Assembly (NCBI GenBank): GCA_023846275.1
Contig: JAIUJO010000084.1
Location: 853,487-917,486, forward strand
DNA length: 64,000 nucleotides
Reading direction: 5' to 3'
Origin: Vanilla planifolia
Taxonomy: Eukaryota > Streptophyta > Magnoliopsida > Asparagales > Orchidaceae
Part shown: positions 14,200 through 27,900 of the stretch, one piece after another
Layout of the letters: the number at the start of each line of letters is the position of its first letter
How positions within the stretch are numbered: position 1 is the stretch's first letter
Translations under genes and position numbers: made by a program
The notes under the pieces: model-generated
Told to the model about the DNA's origin: nothing
Databases searched by the model: none
Seen by the model: the letters and a program-made list of their open reading frames with translations, nothing else

Positions 14200-14900
14200 A
14201 AAATTTCAAAATATATGAGTTAAGTATGTAAACGTCATCTAAAATATAGAAAATGTTAGTGAAATTGTTTGATTATTAAAATAATCAATAACTTTCACAA
14301 TCCTAAATTCACCTTCATTATTGCTTCTAATGACAACCAATTTATCACACAACTCCTTTTCCAAAATTTAGGTATCAAGATATAAATTGTCTACTTTATT
14401 TACTCATTTTTTGTAATAAATTATCTATGTATACAAAAAATAATCCTCTAACCAACTAATCTGTGTCTCTTATGTCTTATACTGTTGCATTGTATATGTC
14501 GAAACAATTTATTTTAGAAAGTTCAATTGGTGTACATAATCTTCTACAAAAGACAATTTAGTAAAACCTTCTATTAAGTTATATTTAATTATTTTTCTTA
14601 AGTTATGTGTGCTAGCATGGTAAAGTCTTCTATGTCATAAATTAAAGTCATTAAAATATGACATAAATATTATGTTTAAGAAATAATTACCTTTTTCATT
14701 ACATGTAAACAAGTGTTATTTCTTTTAGTTGTAATAACTAATTGGCTTCCATCTTTAATAATTTTATAGATAAAGGAATTAAATAAAATACTAAAATTAC
14801 TATCACATAATTCACTCATATTTTGGAAATTATACTTTAAACTTTAAACTAATAACACTTAGGTGCCAAAAATTTAGAATTTCCAATAGTACTTATTCAT
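14200..14900 (-). pseudogene. Copia GAG-pre-integrase and integrase core remnant
   Basis: Minus-strand fragments follow the copia pol order. A segment containing ELCDSNFSILFNS and then KRNNTCLH resembles the end of the protease-integrase linker. It is followed by text like the LGH...L.EGL.K part of the GAG-pre-integrase domain. At 14,331-14,305 the frame reads IRSNNEGEF, the decayed form of the integrase motif IRSDNGGEF. The Asp of that motif is one of the catalytic DDE residues and is Asn here. Copy 2 shows the same order at 50,600-51,250. The frame is interrupted many times. I cannot follow integrase past this point. Confidence 0.65.
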
Positions 14901-15599
14901 TTGATATATTTCATTGAGTTCACATAAAGAACTACTCTTCCATCAACATAGGCATTTTACTGGGCAAACAAATTGATAGTTTTAGTCATGTATCTCAAAC
15001 ATCCATTATTGAAGAATCATGCCTTTCTCATCTTTCAAAAGAAAACCTTCCTATAATTATAAATTAATTGTTATACTTATGAAGCCAAACCATTTAGGCC
15101 AAGCATATTTTGAGTGGATGAACTACAGTTTTCCATAACTACCAAGAAACTTTAGGAAATTTTGACTAAATATAACTTTAATAATACTTACATGTGTTGT
15201 ATAGTCAATTTGCATACTATAACGACATGTAGAATTGTTATTGTAGCCTTGTAAAATATTTGCATTTCCTTTATCCCAATAAACGCAAAATATTCTACCT
15301 TTTGAAACAAAAATATTTCTGCTAATAAGTTTTCTGTAGTTAATAATGAAAAAGTATATTGCAAAGATTTAAGATCAATAATTCTTTAACCAATGATGCA
15401 TGCCTTAATTTTTTATTAAATGCATCATTAGCCTTTTGTATGTTCATTAAATGTGTTGGAATTATTTCTAATATGTTTGCAAAGTCTTAAATATTCACTA
15501 TACTTTTCATTTGAGTTTGCTATATTTCTTACATGAAGTTTCGTATTATCCACACAAATTAATTGTTAAGGTAATCTTCAATATAATAACTTACCTTTA

Positions 15600-16400
15600 C
15601 TTCACTTAATGATGTTCCCATTTATTCTTCATCCTCTTGAGCCATAACCAAAAATAGCTCTTCATCTTCCTCTTCACTCGTATTAGTCTCTCAAAGTCAC
15701 TTTAGGCTTTATTCAATGCTTTCTTCTTCTAGTTCTTGCTCTTCTTCATTGAATTCCTCTCTTTTTCAATTCAATGTAACTCCACTGGATATGCGAGTTT
15801 GATATGTCTTAGTTTGCCACACTCATGGTAAAAAATCTCCTCTTTTGTTCTTACTCACTTCTTGGACCTTTGTTTTGTATATCTTCCTGTAACACATAAA
15901 ATTTTAGAAAACTTTCCAAAATTAGAGCTATGCTATCTTCATTTATAGTCTCTTCTTCTAATGTATCTTCCTCTCTTATTAGTACTATTATTTCCTCTTT
16001 GTTCATTAATTTATTTTTCTAAATAAAGCCTTTCCCTTCTTTTCTCCTTTGCATCTCTAGTTCATTCATCATGAGCTCACCCTCAATGTCATCCAATGTT
16101 ATAGTAGAGATGTTTGTAGTAATTTTGATTGTTGTGGTGAAAGATTGATACACTTTTGGCAAAAGTCTAAGGACTTTTTTAGATGTTCATTCATACATAC
16201 AGACTTTTCCAAACTAACAAGTCGATTAATAATGTTAATAAATCAAATAAACATTCTTTCAATAGATTCATTAGAAACCATTTTCAGCAACTCCTAATGT
16301 TAGGCCATCATATTAATTTTAATTCCTTAAACAAAAAGATGTACCTTTTTATGTTACTATTAACTTGTGGCAAATTTCAAAAGTAATTTCTAAATTAATA
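15600..16400 (-). pseudogene. gag: Copia gag remnant with zinc knuckle
   Basis: On the minus strand, fragments near 16.33-16.20 kb resemble copia nucleocapsid/gag text (KINMMAH, then a segment with NIINRLVSLEK). The zinc knuckle lies at 15,786-15,830 and reads YHECGKLRHIKLAYP. The CX2CX4HX4C spacing is kept, but the first and last cysteines have become tyrosine, each consistent with G-to-A change. A lysine-rich and then acidic tract follows (EDEELF at about 15.67 kb). Gag would package the element RNA into virus-like particles. Stops and frameshifts make it non-functional. Copy 2 has the matching knuckle at 49,845-49,889. Confidence 0.7.
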
Positions 16401-16599
16401 TTTCTATTAGCCCTAACAACATTAAAAGTACAAATTAAAAAATTTATTGCTTTATGATTTAATTAAATTCTATTTTTTTCTTTGTATCCAATTTTTAATT
16501 TTTTTTAATACACTCAATCAATTTTTTTATGTGTGCATTTTGTTACTAACTTCAATTGAGTCGTACTCTTAATATTTCAATATAGATTATAGTTACCAC

Positions 16600-18572
16600 A
16601 AAAAAGGTGGTAACCTACTAGAGTCAGGCTTGACTTTGATTTGTTAAGCCTTAAATGTTTCGTATTTTATTTCGAAATACCCTGAAGTGTTTAGTGAGCT
16701 GAAAGGATTAAATTTGTGTTCGTGAAATTTATAAAGGTTTTTTATTGTTGAAAATTAGTTTATTGATTTTATGATAGTCTCATTTCATTTTGATTTCAAA
16801 TCATATTTAAGTATCAAATTGCTCAATGACATCCTTGATTTATGAAAAAATAAGATTTTATTTTTTAAGCCCAAAATAACTTTTTTATTAAGTCTTATCC
16901 TTGTCAAATTTCACGTTTTGTTGTTTTCTAAACATTAATTAAATTAAAAAACTAAGTATGTTAATTTTTTCATTAGTTAAATTATAAACAAATTGCCACA
17001 TCCCATCTTGTGCCTAAGTGCAGAGCTCTTAGGTCATGCCAGGTCGAGGGGACACTCTCAAGCTTCAGGTGAAGAAATAGTTAGAACAAAATCAATTCAA
17101 GGTCATTCTGTTGAATGGAAAATTCTTGAACTAGATGGATTAAGGCATTGGATAAAACTCAGTAGCACTGGAAAAAAGTATATGAGTCGACAAGGGGGAG
17201 TGAACCGTAATCATGTTCGAATGTTAATCTTCGTTAAATGCTTATATATTCCAAATACTTTTCCATCCCAAAAAAATGGGACAAAACCCTTGGGCCAATA
17301 AGTATCCAAAATCATAATCACACGTTAGGGCTCTCCTTTACTTTATTAATTGACGATTACTAATTCTTTTGATTTTATGTGATTTATCTCTACATCGGAT
17401 GGCTACAACTTTATCCAAACTTATTGGATGACTAGAACTCTTATCACCTTATCTTTGAATTGTGTGGCTCTTTGATATCTTATTTGAATGTTACGATTAA
17501 GATCTACTTCAACTTGATCTATGTGGAATCAAATGATCCAAATCTCATCCAACATGATTGGATGGCCTTGATCAAGCCTATCTTGATCAAACCATCCATG
17601 ACTCATCCAGTAATAAATCTTTAGATTTGATGGTCTATATCATCTTCAATCAAATCCAATGGTTTTAATCCATCCCACCTAATGGATAATTATTTAGCTC
17701 TTGCATTAGCCATTTTGAAATACTATTTTAATCTATTTATAAAAGCTTTTTAAGTTGTTTGGCCATAGCTTTTTACATAAGTTTTTTACAAATTTGAAAT
17801 GACTATAGTCTAAATATTTTTACAAATACCTGACAAATGTAAATAGAATAACTAATGAATGTTAATCAATTTTTGAGATCTCAACAAAACAATGCTCAAT
17901 ATTCTATTAAGAAAAATTCTACTCACAGTAATTACAGCTTTGCCTTCTCAAATCAAAAAGGTTTTTTAGCTAAGCATTGCTATTTAAACTTTTAAATTCT
18001 TATTTCACTTCTTAAATTTAAGTTCGTTGTGTTTAGTTTCATTAGTCAACAAGTATAAGAAAGTATATGAATTTATCACAATATTTTCATCTTATTATAT
18101 TCCTTTTCTCTTGCGTTAGGTGGGCCAACATTTGTAAAAGCTCAAGTTTAGTTTGATCTCATAAAAAAGCAAGTTTAGATAAAGCTTAATATAACACGAG
18201 TTATAGTTTAACTTGCAAGACCTAGTAGGTTGGACGTGAATAAAAAAAACTTGAAGTTGTAGCCATTTATTAGTGGTGTTTTTCTCAACCTCAATTAGGG
18301 CTGGATGTAGGTTTAATTCAAATATAACTACTTAAAATTTATGGTGACATATTATAATTTTTATCTTTATTTTTCTTTATCACATTAAAAATAATGTATA
18401 TAATTATAATCAAATTTTTTTATTTACATAAAAATATTTTTGAGAAACAAAAACTTCAAAAAAGTAAAAAAAATGTTTTAAGTCTACAATTCACCCCTCT
18501 TTAGAGATTGACATATTGCTTTTCATTTCAGAAACACCTTAACCAAAACTTTTTCAAGTAATAATTCCAACA
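16600..18572 (-). repeat. 5' LTR and leader of copia copy 1
   Basis: Read on the minus strand it starts TGTTGGAATTATTACTTG at 18,572 and soon contains GAGGGGTGAATTG, a phrase I associate with some plant copia LTRs. It lines up piece by piece with 42,830-44,700 on the plus strand, for example TGATAAAGAAAAATAAAGAT shared in full, followed by matching text through a TATA-like box. The inner edge is uncertain because matching fades between about 16,990 and 16,600 without a clear CA end or primer site. The open frame at 16,993-17,301 (plus strand) lies within it and is probably chance. Confidence 0.6.
17241..17248 (-). promoter_or_regulatory. TATA box in LTR of copia copy 1
   Basis: The minus strand reads TATATAAG about 1.3 kb from the LTR start, just before a stretch that includes TCCCCCTTGT. 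The same arrangement occurs in copy 2, where the TATA is decayed to TTATAGG at about 43,951 and is also followed by TCCCCCTTGT. Position and conservation of the surrounding text suggest the LTR promoter. Confidence 0.45.
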
Positions 18573-18614
18573 ATTGTTCTCCATGGACAGTTTAATCACC
18601 TTAGAAAGGCTCTT

Positions 18615-18627
18615 GGCTCTAATAACA
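18615..18627 (-). promoter_or_regulatory. Copia-type primer binding site of a further element
   Basis: The minus strand reads TGTTATTAGAGCC, two changes from TGGTATCAGAGCC, the usual plant copia primer site complementary to initiator methionine tRNA. It follows a possible LTR end at about 18,630. A start-like segment, ATGGAGAACAA, follows it and then the LTR start of copia copy 1 at 18,572. This places copy 1 as an insertion right behind the primer site of an older copia element. Confidence 0.5.
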
Positions 18628-18629
18628 AT

Positions 18630-20640
18630 TGAAACTAGTTTTATTAAGAAGGATGATTTGATTGGAAAAATATTTTAACTTATGAAAAAGTATTTTTAAG
18701 AAATATTTTCCAATAACAATTTTATATTTTCTCTTAACCTTAAAACAATCTTCATTAAACATTTTTGTGTAAATTTTACTATTTTTGAAAGTATATTAAT
18801 TGTATTTTAAATTTTTAAAAAATTGAAAATGAAAAAAATATGAAATAGTGAATAAGTACAATAACCTTTGTTGATTTAATTCATATCCAAACTTACAACC
18901 TCCTCAATAAAGGCTATAAAAAACAAACTAATTAGTATAAGACTTTCAAAAAATGATGATGCTAAAAAAAAGAAATAAAATAAATGAGTTATTGCAATCG
19001 TTCAATGAAATTAAACTTGTAGAAAAGAAAATTTATAACAAGTCATTTGATTTTGATGGATATAGTAATCCTATGCTCAATGAATTATATAGTAAAGCAC
19101 AAATGTATTTTTTTAGTTGAATGAAAAAGAATGGAGTGTTATAGCTACAGGAATGATGAACACAATAAATGGATAATAGTTAGCATTGGCTAATAATGCT
19201 TAAATTTAGTAAGTTGAAATATTTTTATTGTTTTGCTACTTTTTTATATTAAAAAACAATTATTTATGGACATATTTCGATGATTAAAAAAGTTATAGAA
19301 CATCTTAATTAGTCGCTATAGGTAGAATTGCTAGAATTAAATAAATATTTAAGAATTATTGTTTACAATAAATAGTGGGTTGGGTGGCTCAATGGTGCGC
19401 ATAAAATTACCATTACAAACAATCATGCATCAATAGTATTGTTTAAGCCTAGGATAAATTAAGAAAAATTAGAGCCGCTCAATGGATTTTATTATCATTA
19501 TATTAAAAATTTTGTAATTAGGTAAAGGAAAATGACAACCACTTAGCTATTTTTAAATCTCAAATTTATGTGATTGAATCAAGGTAAATGATAAATACAT
19601 GATTAATTTTCAAATGGACCATTATGTCGTAAAATATAAATAATAATATTGCAAGATTAAATTCTACACGTTTAAAGAAGGGAAATCTTCTTCCATTTTA
19701 TCTTGAAAATTGCATGACCAAATAGCTGAATTTAAGTCTATACACTTTTGAAAAGATGATGAATATTTGAACATTTGATCACGATGACTATGAGATCAAA
19801 TAGTGCACATTCGCCTTCAACTTTTTTAAGTGATATAAGCAAAATGAATTTGTAAACCTATGTGCCATATGTGTATTAAGTGATTACTTTAATAATTTTA
19901 CCCAAACTATAATGTAGAAGATGTGTTTTAGATGGGAAACTACTACACTAAGAGCTCTGTCTATTAGCTAAAAAATTTGAGATTAAGTCACTCTTAAGCC
20001 ATGTCTCCAACACTTATTTAATTGTCTTCAACTGTGTATTCTCCCATGAATCAATTAATTGAGCTCTATAATAGATTAATCTACGTCATACTATGATACA
20101 TGATTTGAAATACTCAACAAAAGAAATTAATAAACAATATAATGTTTTTTTATCATCAAAAAGTAATGTAAGAAATAATGGTTCAACAATACTAACAAAA
20201 CAAACAATAAAACTTCTCAATAATTGAAATTTGTTGTTGAATTATTACTCGAGTAAATAGCATATAAATAAAAAATTCAATGATGATAAAACTCTATCTG
20301 TAAATAGTCATTTTAGCTCTCCTATAGCTTTCTTGTATTGTCATACTAGGATCAATTATTATAAGCTAATGCATTACGTAATATTTATGTGTACATCTAT
20401 TGTCTAAATCATCCTCTGCCTCAATCAACACATCTAAGTATGTTCTTCACTATCTTGAGCCATGTACTAATACTTGGCATGCTTCACCTTGTGTATTGAT
20501 TAGTCATAACAGGACTAATAAGCATTATCTATGCCTAAGTTATTTTTATAGAAAAATTAAATGCCTTCCATTATTTAATGGTTACAATATTTATTTAAAA
20601 TTTGGGCACAAAGATTTTAAAATTTTATTGCTTTAAATAA
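18630..20640. other. AT-rich DNA, possibly LTR of the older copia element
   Basis: If the primer site at 18,615-18,627 is real, the minus-strand LTR that ends at about 18,630 should extend into this stretch. I could not find its start or a partner copy. No open frame with a motif was found. The frame at 20,400-20,636 looks like chance. Confidence 0.35.
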
Positions 20641-23600
20641 ATTAGTAATTTGCACCTCTTTGTTACAAATTTATTATTGTTATCATGACAAGAATTTTTT
20701 TTGTAAATAAGATATAGAATTAAAGTTTAATTTTTTAAGTATTCTATTATATTTATTTGTTTTGTGTGTGTTAGTAATTTTAAAATTATTTTATGCTTAG
20801 CACTAACTTTGTTTAAGTTATAATATCATGAAAGGATTTTTAATTTTATATTATGTCAATAAGTCAATTTTATCATTATAATATTTAACTATTGTTATGT
20901 ATTTTAAATTTTTATGTTGGTAATAATTTTTTGTTTAATTATTTATTTCAAAAACTTTTTTAAAAAATATAACTGCCTTTAATTTATTTTAACAAATTTT
21001 TGATAATACATTTGATTGAAAAATTCATTCATTGTACATCGCATTTAATATGTCTTTTTCAACTGCCAATTTTGTATTTCGTTTTCCCTCACAAATGTCT
21101 TGGATTTTTTAAAAAATAAGCTTCTTATTTTTAGTAAACATTTGATACCAATGTCATTAAAATCAAAATTATTTCATTATACATTTTTTTCTTAATTTTT
21201 ATGTAGGATACATAAAACAAATTGATGTTTCACTTTTTTTAAATAGTCATAAGTTTTTGCAATTTTTAAATTAACAAAAGTGTTCAATAATTTAAAGCTT
21301 TTCCACATTAAATGATTATTTTTAAATCTTGTTATTATAGTTACTTAATGTATGAATTTTCTTGGCTACGTTGTCAATATAATTTACACAACTAATATCT
21401 CGAATTTTATGTATTATAATCATTATAATTGTTGAGATATTATGTTTATAATTGTTTATTTTAAATTTTTTTGCATCAAGCATTATACAATAGATTTAAA
21501 ATTTTGTTGTTTTGGTAACATTGTATTTTTTGTGTTTTTATACATGTGTATTATTTATCTTTGTTACCTTTTTTTCATTTTTTTAATTCTTACTATATCA
21601 TTGATAAAAAATATTAACATGTTATTTAAAAAATAAACTCTTAACTTATATAATAATAATTTTTAACAATTATTTTAAAAGTTTTATGTACTATCATATT
21701 TGATTAGATTATAATATTAAAAAAATTTAATGTATAAAACAAAGTGCATTGTTTTGCTTTTTAAGTTACATTTTTTAACTTATAATACTTTATTTTCAAT
21801 TATTGTACTATTATGAAAACTTTTTCTAATTATTTCCTAAATGGCATAGTTGTATTTAAATTAAAGCAACATCATGTTTCTTGTCAAAAATAAATATAAT
21901 TATCAAATTTTTTGCATTTTATCGAGCTATTTTAAAATTTTTTTCTCATAATTAAAAAAATAAAAATATAAAAATAAGGAAAACTCTTGTCATAAAATTT
22001 CTAACTAAAAAAATGGTATATTTTTTGAGAAATAGCTCAAGAGTGCATGCTTTGAATAACTTTCCATTATATAGAATATTAAAAAAACAAATAAATAAAA
22101 AATTAGACTTCATTATTGATAAATATTTAGAAGGGTTAAAGTGCAATTATAATTTTCTTAAAAAAAATTGAAGTATCATTAAAAACATTAAAAATATGAC
22201 AATATATCTATAACTTCACTTAAATAAAAATATAATTGTAAGGAAAAATAATATAAATAATTAAAAATTATTTATAAAATTCCATAGAGAAAAAATCGAG
22301 GTGGCTTTACTTTATGTGTTTAGCAAATATCATAAATGTTGTTTTTTGGATTTAAGAACCAAAAATTATAAATAATGCAATATGTTAAAATGATTTAATA
22401 GAGTGAGAATTATCATAAAAAATACTTATATGTAGAAAATATAAAATATTTTAAGTTGATAAAAAACGTTACAACAACAAATAACTTTAAATATTTAAAA
22501 TATAAAATAAGATTTTATTATACAAACAAAAGCATAAATACTAACAAAAAATATTATAAATATCACATTTGAAATAAAATTGAGATAAATATGTGTACTT
22601 CTTCGATGAGTAAAAGATATGAAAAATGGACATTACTAAGAAAAATCAGATTTAGATAGCGTTTCATACCTTGTTATTTTAATATTATTTTAAAGTTGAA
22701 ACTATAAGAAATATATTCAACATTCACAAGAAATACAAATGACATAACCATGAGTTTTCACTTTGTCTATCATCACAATATCAATTGAAGGTTATATAAG
22801 ATAGTGACCTTAATTTATTATTTTATTTATTTTTTCAAGCATTTTCTTTTCATTATTTTAGATTCTTTTAATTATATTTATATATTTACTTTCCATCACT
22901 AAAGTTTGTGGACACTTTTATTTTCATAACAATTAGCTTTTTAAATATTTACCATATTAATAGTTTTTTTATAAGTTTAAAGTTTTAGCATCTTTCATTT
23001 ACAATGTGGTGTTTTTAGCTTGCAGTATGAAAAGATTTTTTTTATGTATGATTTAAATGATTTATATTTTTAATGCATTAATATTTAATTATATCGATGA
23101 TATTTTTTTTTAATTTTTAATAATATTTTACATGTCATGTTTATTTTTTAAATTTAATTATTTTTTAGAATTTTAATTTTTTATTTATGGTGTTTATTCA
23201 TAAAAAGTCAATTATTTTGGTAAATTGATACCAAGCACAAAATGTTTTGATATTGCACAATATTGAATATTTTAATGTTTACATGAAAGTAATTTTTCAT
23301 GTTATCAAAAGTTTATAATATGAAATATTTTTTTTTTATTTTTAAAACTTATTATTTTGTGATCCCTTGTGCTATCTTTTTTGGCAATAACACAATATGC
23401 AATACTGCAAACTATTTTCTTTTTTTTAAATCAAACTTATTCCGTGATAAACATTATATTATTTCTTGTGTGCTACATCCAAAGATTGACATTATATAGT
23501 ATTTTTGAAGTCAAATGGCAAGCATCTTTGCAGTACATTTGTTCGATGTGTCAATGAGAGATATCATCTTATGACAAAGATATCCATATAATAAATTTGT

Positions 23601-26600
23601 CTATAACATCATTTTGAGCATATCATAACTAGTTGATGAATCATCATCGATGGTTATCATTATTTTCCAATCTAAAGATATGCATTGCACAACAAATCAA
23701 TTTAATAATTAAATTTTTTCTTATATTTTATTTTATTTACAACACATGTTATATATATTTTCTATCTTTAATATCGTTTTTAGTAAGTTTGTTTTAATAA
23801 AATATTTTATTTATGTATTTTGAAAATTTCATTCTAAAATTTCATACTCTGAATTATTTGTCCATTTTATTTTTTTTATATTTGCTATATGTAATTAAAT
23901 ATTCAAAATAAGTCTTAATGTTCACAATATCATTTTTTATGAAATAATTTATAGTATTTTAATATTACATATTTGACGTGAAAGTTTTTAATATACATTA
24001 TTTATTTGTTATTAAAATGAAGTTGGACGTACAACAAGAAAAAATTATGTTTATTTATTCTGTATAAAATTTAGAATATTTAAAAATTCTATGTATCAAT
24101 ATTTATATTTTTGATTTATTAATAACTATAAAGGTTTCAATTTTATTGTGTACAAATATATTTCTCAACACTGTAATAGTAAAACAACATATTTTGATGT
24201 ATTACACATAATTTTAATTGTCATTATTTTTTATTTAATTGAAAATTTTATTATTTTTACACTTTTTTCATTGTGATCAAGTCATAATTCTTGAATTCCT
24301 CTAAGAAATTATTACATTAGGTTTTGCATATCATGAACAATTATATCCAATAGTCTATTCGTAACGTTTAATTTTTATTTTATATTCCAATTATATTTGT
24401 GTAATTACTATACTTGTATTGTTGCATACAATATTATGGTCTTTAATGTTTTGATTTTTATATTTTTTAATACCCTTTAGTTTAACAAGAATAATTTGCA
24501 ATAATTATTAGGATAAAATTTGTTACTTATTTAAAAAATTATTGTAAATATTTAATTATGTTGACAATTATAAATATGACTTTTGCCTTTGCTTCTCGCT
24601 TCATTTTATTTTTGTCAGTTTAGTTATTATATTGACAAAAATATGATATCTTAATTAAAACATCAATAATCTATTTATTTCTTAATTAGTGATAGTTTTT
24701 AAAGTTTGAATGAACTTTTCTCAATGAATGTATAATGTAACGTTATTAACTTCTTTTAAATTAAAACGTAGAATTTGAAACCTTTGGCGCATTTATTATT
24801 AGATCTTTTTCATTTTTTTATTTTTTGAAAACCTACATTTTTTTACAAACTTGTATTGGACTGTTATTTATTAATTTTAAGCTATGCAATATCTTTTTGT
24901 TTACATTTGAATTATCTGCTTTCCCATTGTTATTGTTTTTTACTTTGGTTACATAATTGTTTTTTATTTCAGAAGCAAAACTAGTTCACATGTGTTTTGG
25001 TGATCTTATTTTATTTTAAAAGAAATAATTTTTCTGAAATGAAATGCATATAATTTGAAGTTTTTTATACCGTTTCAAATTGCTTTAACAATTTTGTTGT
25101 TATATCATTGAATATTTTAGATCACTTAATGGCTTATAGCTCTCCATACACTATTTCATTCACCATATCATTTATGTACAAATTATATTTTATTGAAAAT
25201 ATGTTCTTAAAATATTTATAAATAAAATTTTTTTCTATTTTTTGATGGTGAATAATCCCATTTTCTTCAAACAGTTCATTATAATATTACATAAAATAAA
25301 AAATTTTAAAAATTTATGCCATAAAAGGCAAATAATTCTGAGCTGCAAAGTTTTTTTAATGTTTGACAAAAAACAAAAGCAAATCTTTTAATAACATGAA
25401 CATATAAATTTTTTTGTCGAGAAAACTCATATAAATCTTCAAAGATATTTGAGTTTCCAAGCCTTATATTTTCAATAATGTAAAATAATTAAATCAATGA
25501 AAATTAGGAAACGTAAATCTATTACATATTTTTCATAATGTTAAATGTTGAATATTTCAAATAAAATTATTTGTGTCACATATAAAATAAATTTATATAC
25601 TACTCAAGACATTAAAAATATGACAACAAAAATTTATATTATTTGAAAATTTTCAACAGCAACGCTTTGATAAACTTCGAAAAAAAATATATTATTTTAA
25701 AAAAATGAAAAGAATGCCTAATTAAAAAAAGGAATGTTAAGAATACGAAACATTATTTAAAATCTTGAAAATAACATTCAAATTTTGTACTAATGCAAGG
25801 AATATTAACCAAAAAAATGAAAAAAAATTAAAATGTCATGGAATATTAAATAAGAAAATAATTTAAAATTAAAAATAAGAATAATTCACTATTGCAAAAA
25901 TATGTAAAATATATTTTTACTAATAAAAAAAATATTTTGAACTAAGAATAAACATATTCTCATAAAAAAAGGACTTCTCCAAAACGATACATACAAATGA
26001 TCCAACATTTTTAATCACTAATCAAAACAAACCACTAAATCGTAAAAAAAAAATTCATTATATGTATGCAGTGGTCTTCTTAATACAGAAATAAATGCAA
26101 TACCAAGAAACAGAAAAGCTAATCAAAATGGTAATAATCCATCTAAATATCCAACAAAACATCATTATTTATGAAATATTATTTACATTTTTGTTATATG
26201 CTTACAACACCCATTTACTTGTTATTTATTTTGGTCTATTAATTAATTTGATAATTTTTGTCATAAACTTTTCATTTCATCTAAAAGAATTTTTTAGTAA
26301 GTTCGTTATGGAATTTTTTATTAACATTTGTAGTATTCCTTTACACTTGTAGATATTTGTGTTTTTAAATCTTTGGATTTTAATTTTTATTATAATTTTA
26401 ATTTTTCCTAATTTAAATTATTTAGAATTGTTTTTGCTAATATTTTGTGTAAATTCACAAAATAATTTATATATTCATTATATTTGTGTTACTTTTTTTT
26501 CTTGTCCTTCTCTATTATTTATAGAAGAAACTATAATTTCCCATACGTTAATTCTTCGATGTGATACAATATTTGTAAAATACTTATGTTTTTTTATTTA

Positions 26601-27900
26601 TAATAACTCATTTATAATTCGAACATTAATATATGATACATAACCTTGAAGCTTTTCTATATTTGTAAACAATAAATCCACTTGCTAACAAGCTATTTAA
26701 ATAAATCTAAACAATTTAGATTGTCTTTTATCTCAATAATTTTATATACTTTTCTGCTTTAAATTTGTTTATAAAATTTGCTTTTTCACTCAATATTCAA
26801 ATAAGCCAAAATATTAAAGATTGTTTTTTTCTGATTAATTTATTATTTTCTATTATTAATTATTCTTCCCTTTCACTATATAGTTTTAGACTTTTTAGAT
26901 AAATCATAAAGTATCTTTTCATTAACATTTATTGAATTATTTTGATATATTATATAATAAAAAGCATATATTTAATAAAATATCTGATCATTATATCATA
27001 AAAATATTAGTTAGAAATTTAAAGTAAATCGCTAAAGATAAATTTCAACTTTTTTCATTACTTTTGCTATTTTATTTAATAATATAGATGCCGTATTGGA
27101 ATTGGTAAGTTCTTTTTTTATTAATATTTCGTAGTCTTCACTTTTGAAAACATAAAAACATAATTATAAAAAAGTAATTTTATTTTTAATGATTTATTAT
27201 ATTTTTTAGTTAAATTGCTGTAAACATAAAATTTTACTTTATTTATTGATGAAAAAGAAAAACAAATTTTTACAATTTATTAAAAACGAATTTCTAGATT
27301 TTAAAAGAAGAAAAAAAATGTTATGTTGACATTAATAATAAATCAATTAAGATAATTTAAGATTTCTAATATATGAGTTATATACTCAACTTGTAAACAA
27401 ATATTGAAAAGATACAAAAAAAATATAATGTAACATATGAGAATAAAGAAACAAAATTCAGCATTCTAACAAAACATTTGAATAAACTACAATTGTGAAA
27501 AAAATTAAACTATCATTATTCTCATCATTACATAGTGAGAAAGTGCATCTTTGAAATTAACAAAATATTAAATACTAAAAAAGCAAACCTAAAAAAAGTT
27601 AGTAGTATATGAAATGATACAAATTTAAAAAATTAAAAAATATTGATAATATTGTTTTATTAACTAATAATAAGGACATTTATTTTAAGAAATTACACTA
27701 ATATAAATTATTTGAACATCAAAATCGAGTATATTACATGTTGAGCAATATCTAAAATTTTTTAAAAAGAATAATTAATTAATTAAAATATTTGTCAAAA
27801 ATTATAAATATTAATAAAAAATATCTCTTTATTAAAAACAAGACAAAAATGTTTTTATAAATTAAAAAAAAGAAAGTTTTGATAAAAAGGATAAAAAAGG
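20640..27900. other. Extremely AT-rich region with alternating T-rich and A-rich blocks
   Basis: The plus strand is T-rich from about 20.65 to 21.94 kb, A-rich to about 22.7 kb, T-rich from 22.8 to 25.25 kb, A-rich to about 26.15 kb, T-rich to about 27.2 kb and A-rich to about 27.9 kb. Open frames here (for example 21,442-21,636 and 26,095-26,643) encode runs of Phe, Leu, Ile and Lys, as T- or A-rich DNA would by chance. A short phrase, ACATTAAAAATATGACAA, is shared by two A-rich blocks (about 22.19 and 25.61 kb), hinting at a common repeat. Confidence 0.5.

Larger units (their letters stand above)
7490..18572 (-). mobile_element. Decayed Ty1/copia-type element, copy 1 (minus strand)
   Basis: On the minus strand the order is LTR/leader (18,572 to about 16,600), gag with a zinc knuckle (about 16,390-15,600), then GAG-pre-integrase and integrase core (about 14,900-14,200). 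This is the copia order, with integrase directly after gag/protease. A long unidentified stretch follows, down to at least 7,490. The whole length matches the reverse complement of 42,830-64,000 in the same order, which supports one element family. All frames are broken by stops and frameshifts. The acidic and lysine-rich region after the knuckle recalls the SIRE/Maximus lineage, but that is family knowledge applied by eye. No reverse transcriptase motif was found. The 3' LTR is not identified, so 7,490 is only the limit of visible matching. Confidence 0.7.

Noticed and set aside
20400..26643. Open frames rich in Phe, Leu, Ile and Lys that could pass for small membrane proteins
   Set aside because: T-rich or A-rich DNA yields such residues by chance. 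There is no conserved motif and the frames follow the local strand bias.
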